Assembly (NCBI GenBank): GCA_022393335.1
Contig: JAJEKB010020998.1
Location: forward strand, 403,260-467,259
Direction of reading: 5' to 3'
Source: Macrotrachela quadricornifera
Lineage: Eukaryota; Rotifera; Eurotatoria; Philodinida; Philodinidae
Length of the DNA stretch: 64,000 nucleotides
Below the pieces are notes generated by a model. It had not been told where the DNA came from, searched no databases, and saw nothing but the letters and a program-made list of their open reading frames with translations. The translations under genes were made by a program, and so were the position numbers. Below are positions 35,886-48,201 of the stretch, in pieces (positions within the stretch are counted from its first letter, which is position 1; the number at the start of each line of letters is the position of its first letter).

Positions 35886-36932
35886 CCAATAAATTTGAAA
35901 AGATAAATGTTACTATGTATTATTATATCAGAAATATACAAAAATAAATTTTTTTGGTTTTATCAAAAAAACAGATTTCGTGCGAGGATTTTTCAAGAAA
36001 CTACTGTGTCAACGTAAAACAAGGTTTCTTGTCAATTACGTTATCCTTATCTACTCATAGTGAACACCTCTTAGCTCTAAACATGAAAACTATTTTTCAG
36101 TCTTTTCCAATAATGAAATCTTACGATATATATCTATCCTGTTGCACAAGTGGTCATCCGATAGACATTTCGACCCGTCGATTTTACCTCCCGATGCCCA
36201 TCGGTTGGAATTTTAGTCATAAAAACCTATCGAATGTATGCGAAGGAGTAAATTTGAACATGAATACTCTAGATTAACACTTCGTTGAACAGTTGAGCTA
36301 AATATGAGGTGTTAATCATATGTTAAAAGATGGTACTTTTAACTTTTGGTTCTATTTTTTGCAAGAAGAAAAAATATTTTTGAGGAAGAAAAGAACTTTT
36401 TTACGTCACTTTGATATTAAATTAAGTAAAGAATATTTAAAAAGTCAGATTTTGAAAAATTTTTGCATGATAAAGGCTAGAGTCAAAAGACAAAACTGTT
36501 ATTATAATAGATTTGTCTCTACTGAAACACTCGAAAATATCCTTTCGACATGTTTCTTTTCATCGAGTGATAAAAACTTCGATAGGTTTCGAATAGTTGA
36601 AACCTGTCCAAGAAGTCAATATTATTCTTTCGATAAGTAGTGTCTTACGAGAACGACTTTTTCTGGTTCTCGTTCCCATAAAGTCTTCTAAGGCCTTATT
36701 AATCTATGAGAAAGTGTCATTGCTATATCCGAAGGGAAAACAGCGAAAACTTCAGTCGTAAAGTCTCATAAAGTCCGCTGTTTTCCTCTTGTCCTAAATT
36801 ATGAAGAGTCAATCATTTTCACTTTTTGAAGTACACATAACACTTGGATTTAAATCCGAGGTTTCCATTCACATTTATTACTAATATAAAAAAATAGTTT
36901 GTGTTCGATTTTGTTTATATTAAATTAATGAA
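35886..36932. other. Non-coding interval with one strong hairpin
   Basis: No supported gene. A stem GGGAAAACAGCG pairs with CGCTGTTTTCC at about 36735-36788. An ORF at 36320-36640 is Lys/Phe-rich and resembles nothing I know. Confidence 0.4.
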
Positions 36933-37136
36933 ATGTCTTTAACGAACTCTAGAAAATCAGAATTATCAAAAGCTGAGCATCAAAATTTAGTAATCCCAAA
37001 TGATCCATCAGTTTCATTTAAAAAAGTAAAGTATTCAGAAGAAGATGGCGATAATGATATATCACAAGATGATCTTAAAAATTTCATTTTCAAAGATGAT
37101 AATGAATTTTGTTATTTTTCTGTTAATTGTGTATAA
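36933..37136 (+). CDS. Small acidic hypothetical protein
   Basis: A 67-aa ORF with an ATG in a good context (AATGAAATGTC) encodes a charged product with the segment YSEEDGDNDISQDDLKNF. Poly(A)-signal-like AAATAA/AATAAA words follow within 60 bases. There is no recognised domain. The composition is more protein-like than the neighbouring chance ORFs, but it could still be spurious or be one exon of a longer gene. Confidence 0.3.
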   Translation: MSLTNSRKSELSKAEHQNLVIPNDPSVSFKKVKYSEEDGDNDISQDDLKNFIFKDDNEFCYFSVNCV

Positions 37137-40100
37137 ATAAGATTAATTATTGAAAATAAACATCTGTTATATAGAAATATATGTATGTGTATTAAAATAA
37201 GATAGAACGAATTTTGGAAACGTCAATTTTTAATTTCGTTCTCTCAGGACACCGTTTTCGAGTGCTCAAAATTCGATGGATATCGAGTGGGCTCAAAACT
37301 GGAACAGAACAAACAAAATATATTATATTTCAAATTTTCGACCATTCCTCAAGCCCAGCGTATACTTTTTTGTGTCGGCTTGAGTGCATCTATATTTTTT
37401 TATCTATACGCTTACCTCTATACTCTTGAACCTATATCCTTATACGTATGCCTTGGTTTGTATTCGGTCAGCTGGACTTGCACTCCGTATAAGAGTAACA
37501 TGTGAAGACAATGTAAATTATGTATTATCCAAGTAAACAAATTCGTTTAAAAAAAATCCGATATTAGTTGATTTATTTATTTATTTATGTATATTGTTTC
37601 CATATTAGGCAATTTTCTTTTTTAATAAAATATGCTTATCCTCGACGACATTTTGATTTTTCCATCACACTCAAACTTATTATAATTATTAATGTACACG
37701 TTGCGCACCAATGAAATGTCACAGAATATTAAGTTCCTTATTTCGTTATTTTAACGAAAATATCAACTAACGAAAAGAAGAAAAGATAAATAAAACAATA
37801 ACGAAGAATTGTCATCTATTTATATAGATGGCGGATCCTGACACAGAGAATCGAAAAAATAGCGTAGCAATAAGTGTTATTGCGCCATGTCAAATAAGAA
37901 CAACTAATATAGACGAAAGAAAACACGAATAATGCAAGGTCCGAAGCATAAAAGAGAACTGTGAGGCGCTTTTGCGTCAACGGATATTTCATATGCTAAC
38001 CCGTCTCCAATTGAAATGTATTACAAATCTCTTGTGTGTATACCATGACTTTGCACTATTTTTTATCTTTATCAAGATAAATGGAAGTGTGATTGCACAC
38101 TCATTATTTTGGTTCACTCAGTAGTATACACATCGTGTCGTTGTCTTTCTTTTTTCTCTTTAAATTCATCTCTCGCAATGTTGGAAAATCACGAACACAA
38201 TTAGTTTTTAAAAAAGAAATGATATATTCTGATATTGTTTGAAATTCTCTATCTTTCTATATACTTGTCTATTATCAAAATAATTTGAGTACAGTGAAGA
38301 CACACTCCAATAACAAGTGCAAAAATTCGCTGCTTTTTATGGCGTTTCAAATTATAGATACTATGAAAATAAGTTTGGACAAAAGTAATTATATATTTTG
38401 ATAGAATTTTGACGAACTAGAAAAAAATCTGAGTTTTCTACTATCATAATCATTTTTATTATCATTAAGTTTTGAAAAGAATAATTATATATTCTGATAA
38501 TAGACTATTCTCTCAAGCATTCTGAACTCCTGAAACAAAAACAGTTCTTATCAAATTTTAATTATTATAAGACCAATTGAATAGTCATTAACTAGCATAG
38601 AAAGATAGAACAAAAGACACTCTATCTAATCATAAAAAATAAAATTTTTCCAATCGATCTATAAGAAAATACGATGTCAGGCTAATTACTTTTGGATTGT
38701 CCTAATCTTCTTCGAAAACTAAATTTGTAGAATTATTGGCATTTTATATAGAGCTGTTAAAAAGTTTGTAGATATTTAATAGAAAATTAAAAAATATAGA
38801 TCGTATGATAAATTTCTATGTATATATGAGTGAATCGTAACATTATTGTACAATTACATTTTTTTAACTTTTTCCCCGGTAATTTTAGTTCCTATAGTGC
38901 GATCTCAGATCTTTTTTTTTCTCACGTTCCTTTATGTATCTCCCACTACCACAAAAATTTTCAGCGCCACAACTCATCGTTCGGCTGAGATATAAGAGGA
39001 ACAAGCCCAAAAAAAACATTTTTTTCGATGAGTCATCGATAGAAAACCAAATTTTTGAAGGAACGAAAGAAGAAAAATAAAATGGACGAATAGCAAGTTT
39101 TGTGCAGAATTTAATTCTCTATCCATCCATGTGGGTCACTTTTGTTTGTTTGTGTTTTTTTTTTGTTCTATTTGACGAAAACACATTTACAGACAAAGTG
39201 TAGACCCAGTTTAAAACGATCCTAAAGGGGACAATGCAGGTACTTTTAGAAAAATAAAAACCAGTAAAAGATAGAGCGTAAAAAATACTACAAAACTATC
39301 TAAAAATAGTTGTGGTAAACTTTTTTTAATTAGGCCAGAAGACCAAAAAGCTTTAATTGCATACTAACTGTAGACCCAGTTTTTCAGAATTGTTTTGTCT
39401 TTTATTTCTCAACTACTGAAAGAAAATTAGTCGGGCTGCCATAGAAAGATGCAGCGTGAAAAACTGAACAAGAATATCACCAACTAGTTCTCTGTTTCGC
39501 TTACTTTTAGGGTGAGTTTTACGATATATCTCACAATGTAGACCCAGTTTTTCTTGTAGACCCAGTTTTTTTTCTTGTGGACCCAATTTTTGCTTATATA
39601 TTTTTAAGCTGATTTTGACGGAAAGCATTACTTTCATAGACCTTTCGACTCATGAACATGTGCTGAGTCTGATTCATTTCTTTTTGAGCTGTATGGAAGC
39701 TATTTCTGGCAGATCATCAGATTTTAGGCTAAAGTCTTAATTAATACGCTTTCTTTTCACTATATCAAAATGTGCCGCTTTTTTAAAAATTTTCAAGAGC
39801 TGGAGCTTTGTGTCGTAGCTTAATAAGTTCTGTAGTTGAGATCTCCAACAAGAAAAAACATTGTTTATGAGAGAACTTATTCTCAAAAGACAAAGCTCTA
39901 ACGAATGAAAAGATTTTTGTTGAAAACCTGAATTTGATGTTCGAATATCTCAACAAGGACGGGTCGGGTAGTGCGGAAATTTTTACTACAGATTCACTGA
40001 ATGATAAGGAACAAAATGTACGAATCGGATTTTCTCTGGGAGCACTTTCATTTTTTTTTGTCAATTGTACAAAAAACTTACGATTCGCTCATATATATAA

Positions 40101-40489
40101 TGTTCAGTATCTGCCTGTCTGTTACTGGGTCATAGGCTAGAGCTTAATTTTTTAAGAGCAACACCAGTAAATCATTTTAAGAGTTAAACAGCTGAAATTT
40201 AGTGTGCATATATTCTTCGATGAATGTTAATCGCAAGCACCACTGGCATCAAAATTGCTTGAGTTAAACCGGAATTATAATAGATAGCAGTCGTCATCCT
40301 TACGGATTACATAATCCGAGGAAGGAAAGATCTTTTGAGTTGATCAAAATATCATGCTGGTTTATTTAATTTAAGTTTAAAAAGATTTTAACATCATACA
40401 ACATACAGAATATTTCTATATTCGGAATTCAACAAAATTTAAGTTTCAAAAGAAAATTTTTTTTGAAGAATAGCAAGGTCCATTGACGA
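37137..40489. other. Long non-coding interval with an interspersed GTAGACCCAGTTTTT motif
   Basis: About 3.3 kb without a supported gene. Between 39200 and 39590 the phrase GTAGACCCAGTTTTT or close variants occurs five times at irregular spacing. A perfect small hairpin (CGGATTACATAATCCG) lies at about 40299-40314. Confidence 0.5.
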
Positions 40490-41509
40490 TTATTTTCCAT
40501 AACGTTCAATTGAAATGGTTGGTTGAACAGTAATATTTCCAGTTCGACTTCCAGTAAATGCCGGTGCTGTTAATGATATATTCGTTGGGCCTATTTGATT
40601 ATGTTTCAAATTGAATAGACCTTTTAAATATATTTGAATTGTTTGTCGAAAACGTGGTGATGAAAGAAAAAATAAATAAAAAGATGAAGCAAAATTTATA
40701 CACAAAATCAATAAAGTCAGTTGATCGACAACAAGTTCAATAGATATTTGATCAAAACTTCTCATTGCACGTTGGTTAAATGTCGCAATTGTATAAATAA
40801 CAAAGATAGCTCGAGGTATTGTACAAAATACACTAAGAAGAGTTTGAATTAACATCATTCTTGTCATTTGTTGTTCCCATGTATATCGACGAATTTGATT
40901 TGGTTGTTGACGAACATTCATCACAAGACGAATATTTCCATATGTCATTAAACCAAATATTATTAAAATAATTAAAGGAAGAAAAACATTAAGAATTGGT
41001 GATAAAAAAATAGTTCCTATTCTCATAAAAATATCATTTGTAAATGAACAAATAAGCATAGGTGGAACAATATTACAGTATATAAGAAAAGGAATATTCA
41101 TTAATGATCCAAGAATAAAAGGAAGAAGAAAAAGATAACGAGCTATATTAGTCGAACTTAATTGACGTATTCGAGCTGATTGAGATGTACATGCCCAATG
41201 ATCAAAAGCAGATATGCAAAGAAAACTCATGGCAACATATACTGTTACCTGACTTAAGAAGACCATTAATTTGCATACAATTGATGATGTTGTTGATGGT
41301 ATTGATGGTATTAGTAATGAAAGTACTATAAACAAAGCACTTACATCAGCTAATGATTGACCAATAACATAATAAGCTGATGGAGATTGACGAAATGTTT
41401 TCACTCCAATGAATAATATCATATTCATCAATGCACCTGGGACTCCAATTGAAAATAAAATAATTGTTCCCCAATATTGAATTTGTAGAGCTATTTCATA
41501 GACTAACAT
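40490..41509 (-). CDS. Rhodopsin-like G-protein-coupled receptor
   Basis: A single-exon, 339-aa protein with seven hydrophobic segments. TM1 has GALMNMILFIGV, with the conserved Asn. TM2 ends in QSLADVSALF, with the conserved Asp. Cys79 at the TM3 start can pair with Cys in the second extracellular loop (MLICSF). The TM3 end is FDHWACTS at residues 102-109, in place of the usual DRY/C motif. TM6 has LSVFCTIPRAIFVIY, and TM7 has LCINFASSFYLFFLSSPRFRQT, where NFxSSFY replaces NPxxY, a form I associate with the large orphan GPCR expansion in bdelloids. The ligand is unknown. The frame is intact. Confidence 0.82.
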   Translation of the reverse strand: MLVYEIALQIQYWGTIILFSIGVPGALMNMILFIGVKTFRQSPSAYYVIGQSLADVSALFIVLSLLIPSIPSTTSSIVCKLMVFLSQVTVYVAMSFLCISAFDHWACTSQSARIRQLSSTNIARYLFLLPFILGSLMNIPFLIYCNIVPPMLICSFTNDIFMRIGTIFLSPILNVFLPLIILIIFGLMTYGNIRLVMNVRQQPNQIRRYTWEQQMTRMMLIQTLLSVFCTIPRAIFVIYTIATFNQRAMRSFDQISIELVVDQLTLLILCINFASSFYLFFLSSPRFRQTIQIYLKGLFNLKHNQIGPTNISLTAPAFTGSRTGNITVQPTISIERYGK

Positions 41510-42483
41510 CTTTCTTCTTTATAAAATCGAATAAATATATGCAAAATTCTTCTTTCAATATATATATATGTTTCTCTTTTTAGAATATAATTACATACGT
41601 CAACAATAGTTGAAATGTTATTCAGTATGACTGGATTTTATTGAAATTAACCATTTTTTTTCTATTTATTTATAACATTTACACTGTTTGTAATAGAGTG
41701 TCTATAGTTATTTTTAGTTAACAGATAGAATATCGAGAGGTTCTACATATGACAAAAATTAATTCAAATGCAAAGACATCAAGATCTGTTGAAATGATTG
41801 TCCTATAAAAAGAATATATTGAGACTTTTTAAGAGCTAGAATAAAAAATGAAATTCCGTTTTAGAATGACAATTAATGACATATAAAAACGAGGTTTTAA
41901 AATATAATATAAAATAAGTAGAATATGTCATCAAATTTTGATCTATTTCTATAATTGAATGAGAAGGTGAGAGGGTAAAAATTTTTGATCTCGTTAAAAT
42001 AGTTTATTAATTGGCTAAAAATTGTATATATTAATATTCAATAGAATTGAGTTTTCGATTTCAATTTTATACATTGGATTGTGGTTATACCGCAACTGAA
42101 TCTTTATTTTATTAATGAAGGAAAGTTTTTTTTTTATGAAATATCATGCACAATTCATTATAGATGTCGAGAAATTAATTTACACAAAATTATTTTAAAA
42201 TTAACTCGATTTTTAATCTGATTTATTGAGATTAACGATAGATTTCATATTGATTTTAATAGCTTTTAACCTATTGTTGACATTAGATTATTAGAAATCA
42301 CATCGAAATCTGACCAAACATAAACGACTGAATCTGATTAGTTTTCTTGATTCTGTTTTAATTAACAACGAGATTAAAATGTAAATTATAATTTGCAATA
42401 AAATCGTAATAAAGATATTACAATTAGATTGTTGAAAACACGATGGTCATCATTAATTAAAATGAGATTTGAAAAAAACACAA
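41510..42483. other. Non-coding interval
   Basis: AT-rich sequence between the GPCR gene and the tRNA. No gene or repeat could be supported. Confidence 0.5.
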
Positions 42484-42554
42484 GCCACTGTAGTACAATG
42501 GTAGTATAATGGTTTGTCTAACCGAAGAACAGGGTTCAATTCCCTGCAGTGGCG
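42484..42554 (+). tRNA. tRNA-Asp(GUC)
   Basis: The 71-nt cloverleaf has a perfect 7-bp acceptor stem (GCCACTG with CAGTGGC), a D arm GTAC/GTAT around AATGGTA, a 7-nt anticodon loop TTGTCTA giving GUC, a 4-nt variable loop and a perfect 5-bp T stem (CAGGG/CCCTG) with loop TTCAATT. TAGTACAATGG serves as A box and GGTTCAATTCC as B box. Seven T residues at 42561-42567 terminate Pol III. The first anticodon-stem pair is A-A. Identity is read from the loop only. Confidence 0.72.
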
Positions 42555-43268
42555 AAATCATTTTTTTCCATTTTTCATATTAAATATAATGACAAAAAAA
42601 AAAAACAAATTAAAATGATGCAATACTTTGACTCACCTGATAATTACGTAAGATTAAACGAAGAGAACAATATTTCTTCTTTTTTAGTCAAATGTATAGA
42701 TGTATTTAAGATCATAATTAAGAATAGGAATTACATTCATGTTCTCAATAATAGTATTCGATCCAATGAAAAAATATCTAACGACTATTCTTCAACACAT
42801 AGATTACTATTAGTAAACTTATTTTTTGTTTGAATGCTTTTGACGCAGCTAAAAAAATTACATCAATCAAGGATCCACGTGAGACATTGGTAGTAGTTTG
42901 CAAGTAGTAATCACCTTCCCTGCTACGAAAACACTCATCGGATAAGATCCTACCCCTCTGCAAGAATACACACTGAACTTTTTTGCATGTTCATTTATAT
43001 AAGAATAAATGCAAAAATTTACGAAAATCAGTAAAGTTAAAAAAAATATGAATTGAAGTACAAGCTACTCTGATGATGCATCGTCGATTTAGCAGAATCA
43101 ACGTTAACATGTCACCAAAAAAAAGATTTACTCAATATTTCTTTTTCTCATACTTCGAGTATGAAATTGCACAGCGTGTCTATTATGTCAGAGGTAGCAG
43201 AAAAGAAAAAAAAGTAATTGCACAACGTCATTTACAAAACAACATAAGATGGAGCAACATTACGAATA

Positions 43269-43392
43269 GATATCGGTCGAGCCGCGCTTCTGGATAAAAC
43301 CATAACGTACACTTTCCTCATGAGCCGTAAGCATTAGGATGCGATTCTGTCGCATATCCAGAAGCAAACCGATACTCGATCTTTTTTTTTTT
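43269..43392 (+). ncRNA. Candidate structured Pol III RNA
   Basis: Nested complementary segments suggest one compact fold. ATCGGT (from 43272) pairs with ACCGAT (to 43373). GCTTCTGGATA (43286-43296) pairs with TATCCAGAAGC (43355-43365). A small hairpin ATGCGA-TTCTG-TCGCAT closes the middle at 43339-43355. The fold is followed at once by a run of about twelve T (43382-43393), as in Pol III transcripts. I do not recognise a family: it does not match tRNA, 5S, U6, Y, vault or spliced-leader RNA from memory. A hairpin-type short mobile element is the alternative. Confidence 0.4.
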
Positions 43393-44333
43393 TCTTGTAT
43401 GAACTTATTCAGTAATAGAAAGAGGTATGTATTATAAAATTCTTGTCACATGTATTTCTATACTGTTTTTGAAAGGTAATTTTCTTTAGACTTTGATGAT
43501 ACATGTAGAAATTGCCAATTTCATTCATTTTCTTATGATTAAAACTAAGTAGAATATGCATTTGAAAGATTACAATTAATCAGATAATGTTTCATTCATG
43601 ACATTGAATGTTCTTTTTAATGATTTCATATTTACGAAAATTAAACTAGTAGAAATTGTTTTAGAAAAGAAATTTTTGGAAAAAAGCGATTGTTATGTAT
43701 AGGTGCTAATGTTTTCATGATACTTGCAATCGTTGTTATTTCCACGACTCTCGTTCTAACAAAGAAAAAAAGTAGTACAACATTAGTTATATTTATGACA
43801 ACAACAAAAACAACAGCTATGGCCTCATCTTCAAGATAAAACAAGTAGCGCTCATCCGATGAATTCACTGACTCTTTTCTGAAAGACAATTCCATCTGAT
43901 TATCATTGAAAATAATTTTGATTTTAATTACTATATATCTCATAAGCTTCTTGGTCGCATGAAATTTGGGAAGCTAACAATCACGCTTTCGTAATGACCG
44001 TTTTATAGAAATATTTCTTTTTGTGACTCATATAAAAATGATAGTTTTTATTAAAATTAACTTTTTTTTGAAAAAAGTCTAATTTCAAAGACTATTACTA
44101 AGCAGGAATTTCTACACGATAATTCCAACATGTTATTATCCGACTATTAAATCAAACAATATTCTCTTTTAGTATTGAACATGATTTCTTATAATTAACC
44201 ATATGAACTACCTTAGTCGGTCTCAATATTTCGATATGTGTATAGTTAGTGTATCATTTCGAATCGGTACTCGTTCTACTGATAGAAGTAGTATTATAAA
44301 ATCGTGAAGATGCAGCATTGAATACGGTCTTTG

Positions 44334-44577
44334 TTTTTGGTACCTTTACCATAGTTCCGGAACTATTGCGACTCTTCCGTTCTCTTCATATATTAGATAA
44401 CTTTATTTAAAATAAAAAGACTTGTCAGATCTATCCTGAAGCAGACGGTAAGGATAAGGGGCAAAGGTGAGGTGTGAAAGAATAAGAGTAAGAGTGAGGA
44501 TATTCATTAAAAATTTCGTTTTTTATTGTATCTTACAATAGTTCCAATAGATTCGGAACTATGGTAAAGGTATCAAA
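44334..44577. mobile_element. Short inverted-repeat element (MITE-like, about 244 bp)
   Basis: The left end TTTTTGGTACCTTTACCATA plus GTTCCG is the inverted match of the right end CGGAACTATGGTAAAGGTATC plus AAAA. Both sides also carry a nearby CAATAGTTCC/GGAACTATTG. The interior includes a purine-rich GGTGAGGTGTGAAAG tract, the complement of the CCCTCAC words seen elsewhere in the window. Confidence 0.65.
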
Positions 44578-45175
44578 ATATTGTTCCGTGTTCAGTCCTC
44601 CACTACTTCAGACTGAGAAGAGTGAAGAAGCTAATAATTAAGCATGAATTGCTTTTGATTAAATGGATTAACTTTGTGGAGCAAGCAACAATCAATAATT
44701 AAACACTCTAACCGATCAATATGAGCCTCTCTATTAACAACATAACTAGCGAAGAAAACCTCAACCTTGACGAACTCTATGCAACCGATAAAATGTTTCT
44801 TCTTTTTTTCTCTCTGTATGTAAGTACTCAAGAGTGTAACATTTACAATAAAGGCAGAAACAAAAAAAAATGTATTTATTTATGTAGTTTTCATCGAATA
44901 ACGTCTGATATGTGCGAGTACATAGAATTATTAATAAAGATTGAAATGTATAAACAATCAATATAATTAATAGATTCAATGTACAACACTACACATTTTC
45001 CTTTATAAATGAAAAAAATATACATTTATATGAGATATTAGTATTAGCATTTTTCATGTGAATGATGGTTTACATATTGTTCTCCATGTAGCTATGGGAT
45101 TTTGGCTGATTCTTAAGAAGCAAAAATACCGTCATTCACACCCTCATCCTCACCCTCTTCGTAACACTATACACT

Positions 45176-46985
45176 ATGGAAAACAGGAAAACAAAATCAA
45201 CAGGAGCTGTCAGATCAACGCAACATACGAACATGATGCCACGACGAGCACCGTGTGCTCATCGTACTCAGAATCTTCTATTGATCTGGCTTGATAGTAG
45301 TATCCAGGAAGATAAAAATGCTGATTTTATCGATACAATTTCTAAATTACGGGAAATTGTGAACACCGTATATACATTTACCACAGTGAATGAATGTGTT
45401 AATTTTATTAATGGCATTGAAGAAGAGAAGATATTCATGATTTTATCGGGTGCACTTGAACAAATAACAGTTCCTGTTGTTCATAAAATGTCACAGGTTA
45501 GTAAGATTTATATTTTTTGTGAAAACAAGGCTCATCATGAGCTATGGATGGTAAACTAGCCAAAAGTACAAAATGTCTTCGCAGACATTAAACCAATCTG
45601 TGCAGCACTAAAGCAGGCTACGTACGAATGTGATCAAAACACCATTTCAATGAGCTTCGTTGTCACGAATGGTGATGCACAAAATAAAAATCTTGATCAA
45701 CTCGATCAATCATTTATGTATACTCAGATACTAAAAGAAATTCTTTTAACAATTGATTTCGAGCAACAACATATTCAAGAATTCATTAGTTACTGTTGCG
45801 AACAATTCGCTGGTAATCAAAGTGAATTAAAAAATGTTGATCAACTAGAAAAAGAATATCACAGACATGGTCCAATTTGGTGGTATACTTACTCATGTTT
45901 TCTTTATTCAATGTTAAATCGTGCCTTATGAATGATGGAAGCAGATCTCATTGTAAATATGGGCTTCTTCTTGAAAGATCTTCATAAGCATATTGAAAAA
46001 CTTCACTCCGAACAATATATTAATCTTGCGCATTCTAATGAATTCACAGTATATCGTGGTCAAGGTCTTTCACAAAAAGATTTTGATAAATTATTCAATA
46101 CAAAAGATGGTTTATTATCTTTTAATAATTTTTTATCTACTAGTACAAATCAACAAGTATCTCTTGCTTTTGCTGACAGTAATACAGATAATCCTGATCT
46201 GATAGGCATTCTCTTTGAAATAACTATAGTTTCGTCGATATTATCTGCATCTTTTGCTAATGTTCATGACGTCAGTTATTTTCAAGGTGAAGAAGAAATT
46301 CTCTTTTCCATGCATTCTGTATTTCGAATTCGTGATGTACAACAAATGGAGAACAACAATAATCGTCTCTGGCAAGTGAAATTAACATTAACAAGTGATA
46401 ATGATCCGGATTTACATCGTTTAACTGAACAAATGCGCAAAGAGATATATCCAAATCTGAAAGGATGGTATTGTATGGGTAATTTATTAATTAAACTTGG
46501 CCAGTTTGATAAAGCACAACAGATATTTAAAATTATGCTTGATCAAAAACATAATGAGCATGAAGAAGCAAATATTTATTATATGCTCGGAATGACAAAG
46601 AATGCTCAAGGAGAGTATGCACAAGCAATTACATATTGTAGAAAATCAATTCAAATTCGTCTAAGAATTCTCTCTCTTACACACTCTGATTTAGCAGCAT
46701 CTTACAATAATATAGGCGAGGTATATCACAACGTGGGCGATTATTCAAAAGTACTTTCAAATTATGAAAAGGCACTTGAAATACAACAATAAACTCTTCC
46801 TTAAAATTATCCTGATTTGGCTACTTCTTACAATAATATAGGCGGTATATATGACGAGAAGGGTGACTATAAGAAAGCACTTTCATTCGTATTAATGTGC
46901 TATGAATATAGGACAACATGTACTACCTGAAAATCATCCACTTTTTCAAATATATAAGAAAAATATTGAAAGTATAAAAAAGTAA
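45176..46985 (+). pseudogene. ADP-ribosyltransferase (ART)-TPR gene, interrupted by stops
   Basis: One reading frame from ATG 45176 encodes an N-terminal module (LLLIWLDSS..., ECVNFINGIEEEKIFMILSG), a linker, an arginine-type ART domain, and TPR repeats. The ART domain shows the R motif (VYRGQGL), the S-T-S motif (NNFLSTSTNQ) and the acidic EEE motif (FQGEEEILFSM). The TPR part has kinesin-light-chain-like repeats (DLAASYNNIGEVYHNVGDYS, about 42-aa spacing). Stops occur in this same frame at 45557 (TAG), 45929 (TGA), 46790 (TAA) and 46802 (TAA). A frame change near 46895 leads to a family-like C-terminus ending at 46985. The start is MEN, where I would expect a myristoylatable MGN in the family. 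It should have transferred ADP-ribose to protein targets, and is now probably dead. Confidence 0.8.
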
Positions 46986-48201
46986 TTGTAATTGTGTGTA
47001 TTTTTCTATTTGGAAAATAAAAATTGAAAAAATTAGAAAATATTTTGTTATTTAAGAGACGCCCGCGAGCGTGCATACAGAGAAAATCTATGAGAAAGAC
47101 AAGTATTTCTCATCCAATGATGTTGAAGCAAATTGCTGTGCCAAGGTCAAAAATGGAAAGCTCAAAAAGTATATCTCGAAACTCAAAATCAAGAAATCGG
47201 AAAGATGGAGAAAGTAAAATTTCGAAGAACTATGTTTTTGAGTAGTGAAAAGTTCAAGAATGAAAGCTCGAAAAATATTAGCGTATTCCACCGTTACTTT
47301 GAGAGTTTCACGTAAGCACTCCTTCCACACATCTTAACCTAAACGAATTTCTACAGTTTTTCCTCAATATACAAATCTCCAGGTTTGGGTAAGTGACTTT
47401 CGACAATTACCAATTTGCATAACCAATTTACATACTCTCACTCATAGCTACCCAGACATCCACATCCGCATTATTCTTTCATTGTTCTTCATAAGTTTAG
47501 TTATTGTCTCTGTCTCATTGGTACATTGTCATTGGTTTTTAAAACAAAAGCTTAATTCTAAATATTTATTCTGTGATAACTATATTCATATTCTATATTT
47601 CAAATAACTCAAGATTCTTTTATTGGAGGTTTTTCTTTCTTAATTTTGATTTTTCGAGACTTTCTTTTTTGCGAGCTTTTTAGATCGTATCCTTTGAAGC
47701 TATGTCGATGCACGAGTATTTAATCGATAGTTTACAAACAATGATACTTTTCATAACAATATATTCTTGAACGATTTCACGTATAAACTTGAGACAAATA
47801 TCAAAATGCTTTTTAATGGCAATTTGTTTAATCAAACTGTTGCCAAAAATGTATTGTAGGTAAGACGTGTACGTTTTACTTGAAATTCAACCGATAACCA
47901 TTTCTTATGCTTTTACTGTACAGAACTCAAGAGAATTAGTTACGATATAGAATCAAGAAAGACTTGACTATTAGAACCGTGATATTTTGAATCAACGATT
48001 AGCGACGCAAATCGTATGCAGACATGTATTTTTGGAAAAACATATATTGTGGTTAGGTGTATTAATTCTAATATGGACTTATCTTTAATTAAAAATATAG
48101 ATCATATATCAAAACAAGCCTCTGAATGCTTCAGATTTATTCCAAAACACTTGTTATTAAGATGTTAAAATATTCATTTAGAATTATTTTAGTTAAGTTT
48201 C
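46986..48201. other. Intergenic region between convergent ART-TPR genes
   Basis: 1.2 kb with overlapping short ORFs at 47024-47330 on both strands that show no family resemblance. No element was recognised. Confidence 0.5.

Larger units (their letters stand above)
42555..45175. other. Mostly non-coding interval
   Basis: Besides the candidate RNA at 43.3 kb and the small inverted-repeat element at 44.3 kb, I see no supported gene. A short basic ORF at 43073-43297 overlaps the start of the candidate RNA and is not convincing. Confidence 0.45.

Noticed and set aside
36320..36640. 106-aa ORF rich in Phe and Lys
   Set aside because: No recognised motif and no flanking gene signals. Composition equals translated AT-rich DNA.
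43073..43297. Basic 74-aa ORF with SPKKR, histone-like at first glance
   Set aside because: No histone-fold sequence follows and the ORF runs into the structured RNA candidate.
43300..43350. Hammerhead or twister ribozyme in the structured RNA
   Set aside because: The required hammerhead core (CTGATGA with GAAA) and twister conserved loop residues are not present.
47024..47330. Ser/Lys-rich ORFs on both strands between the ART-TPR genes
   Set aside because: Both strands are open because of low complexity. No family trait is seen and the neighbouring gene's tail ends before them.
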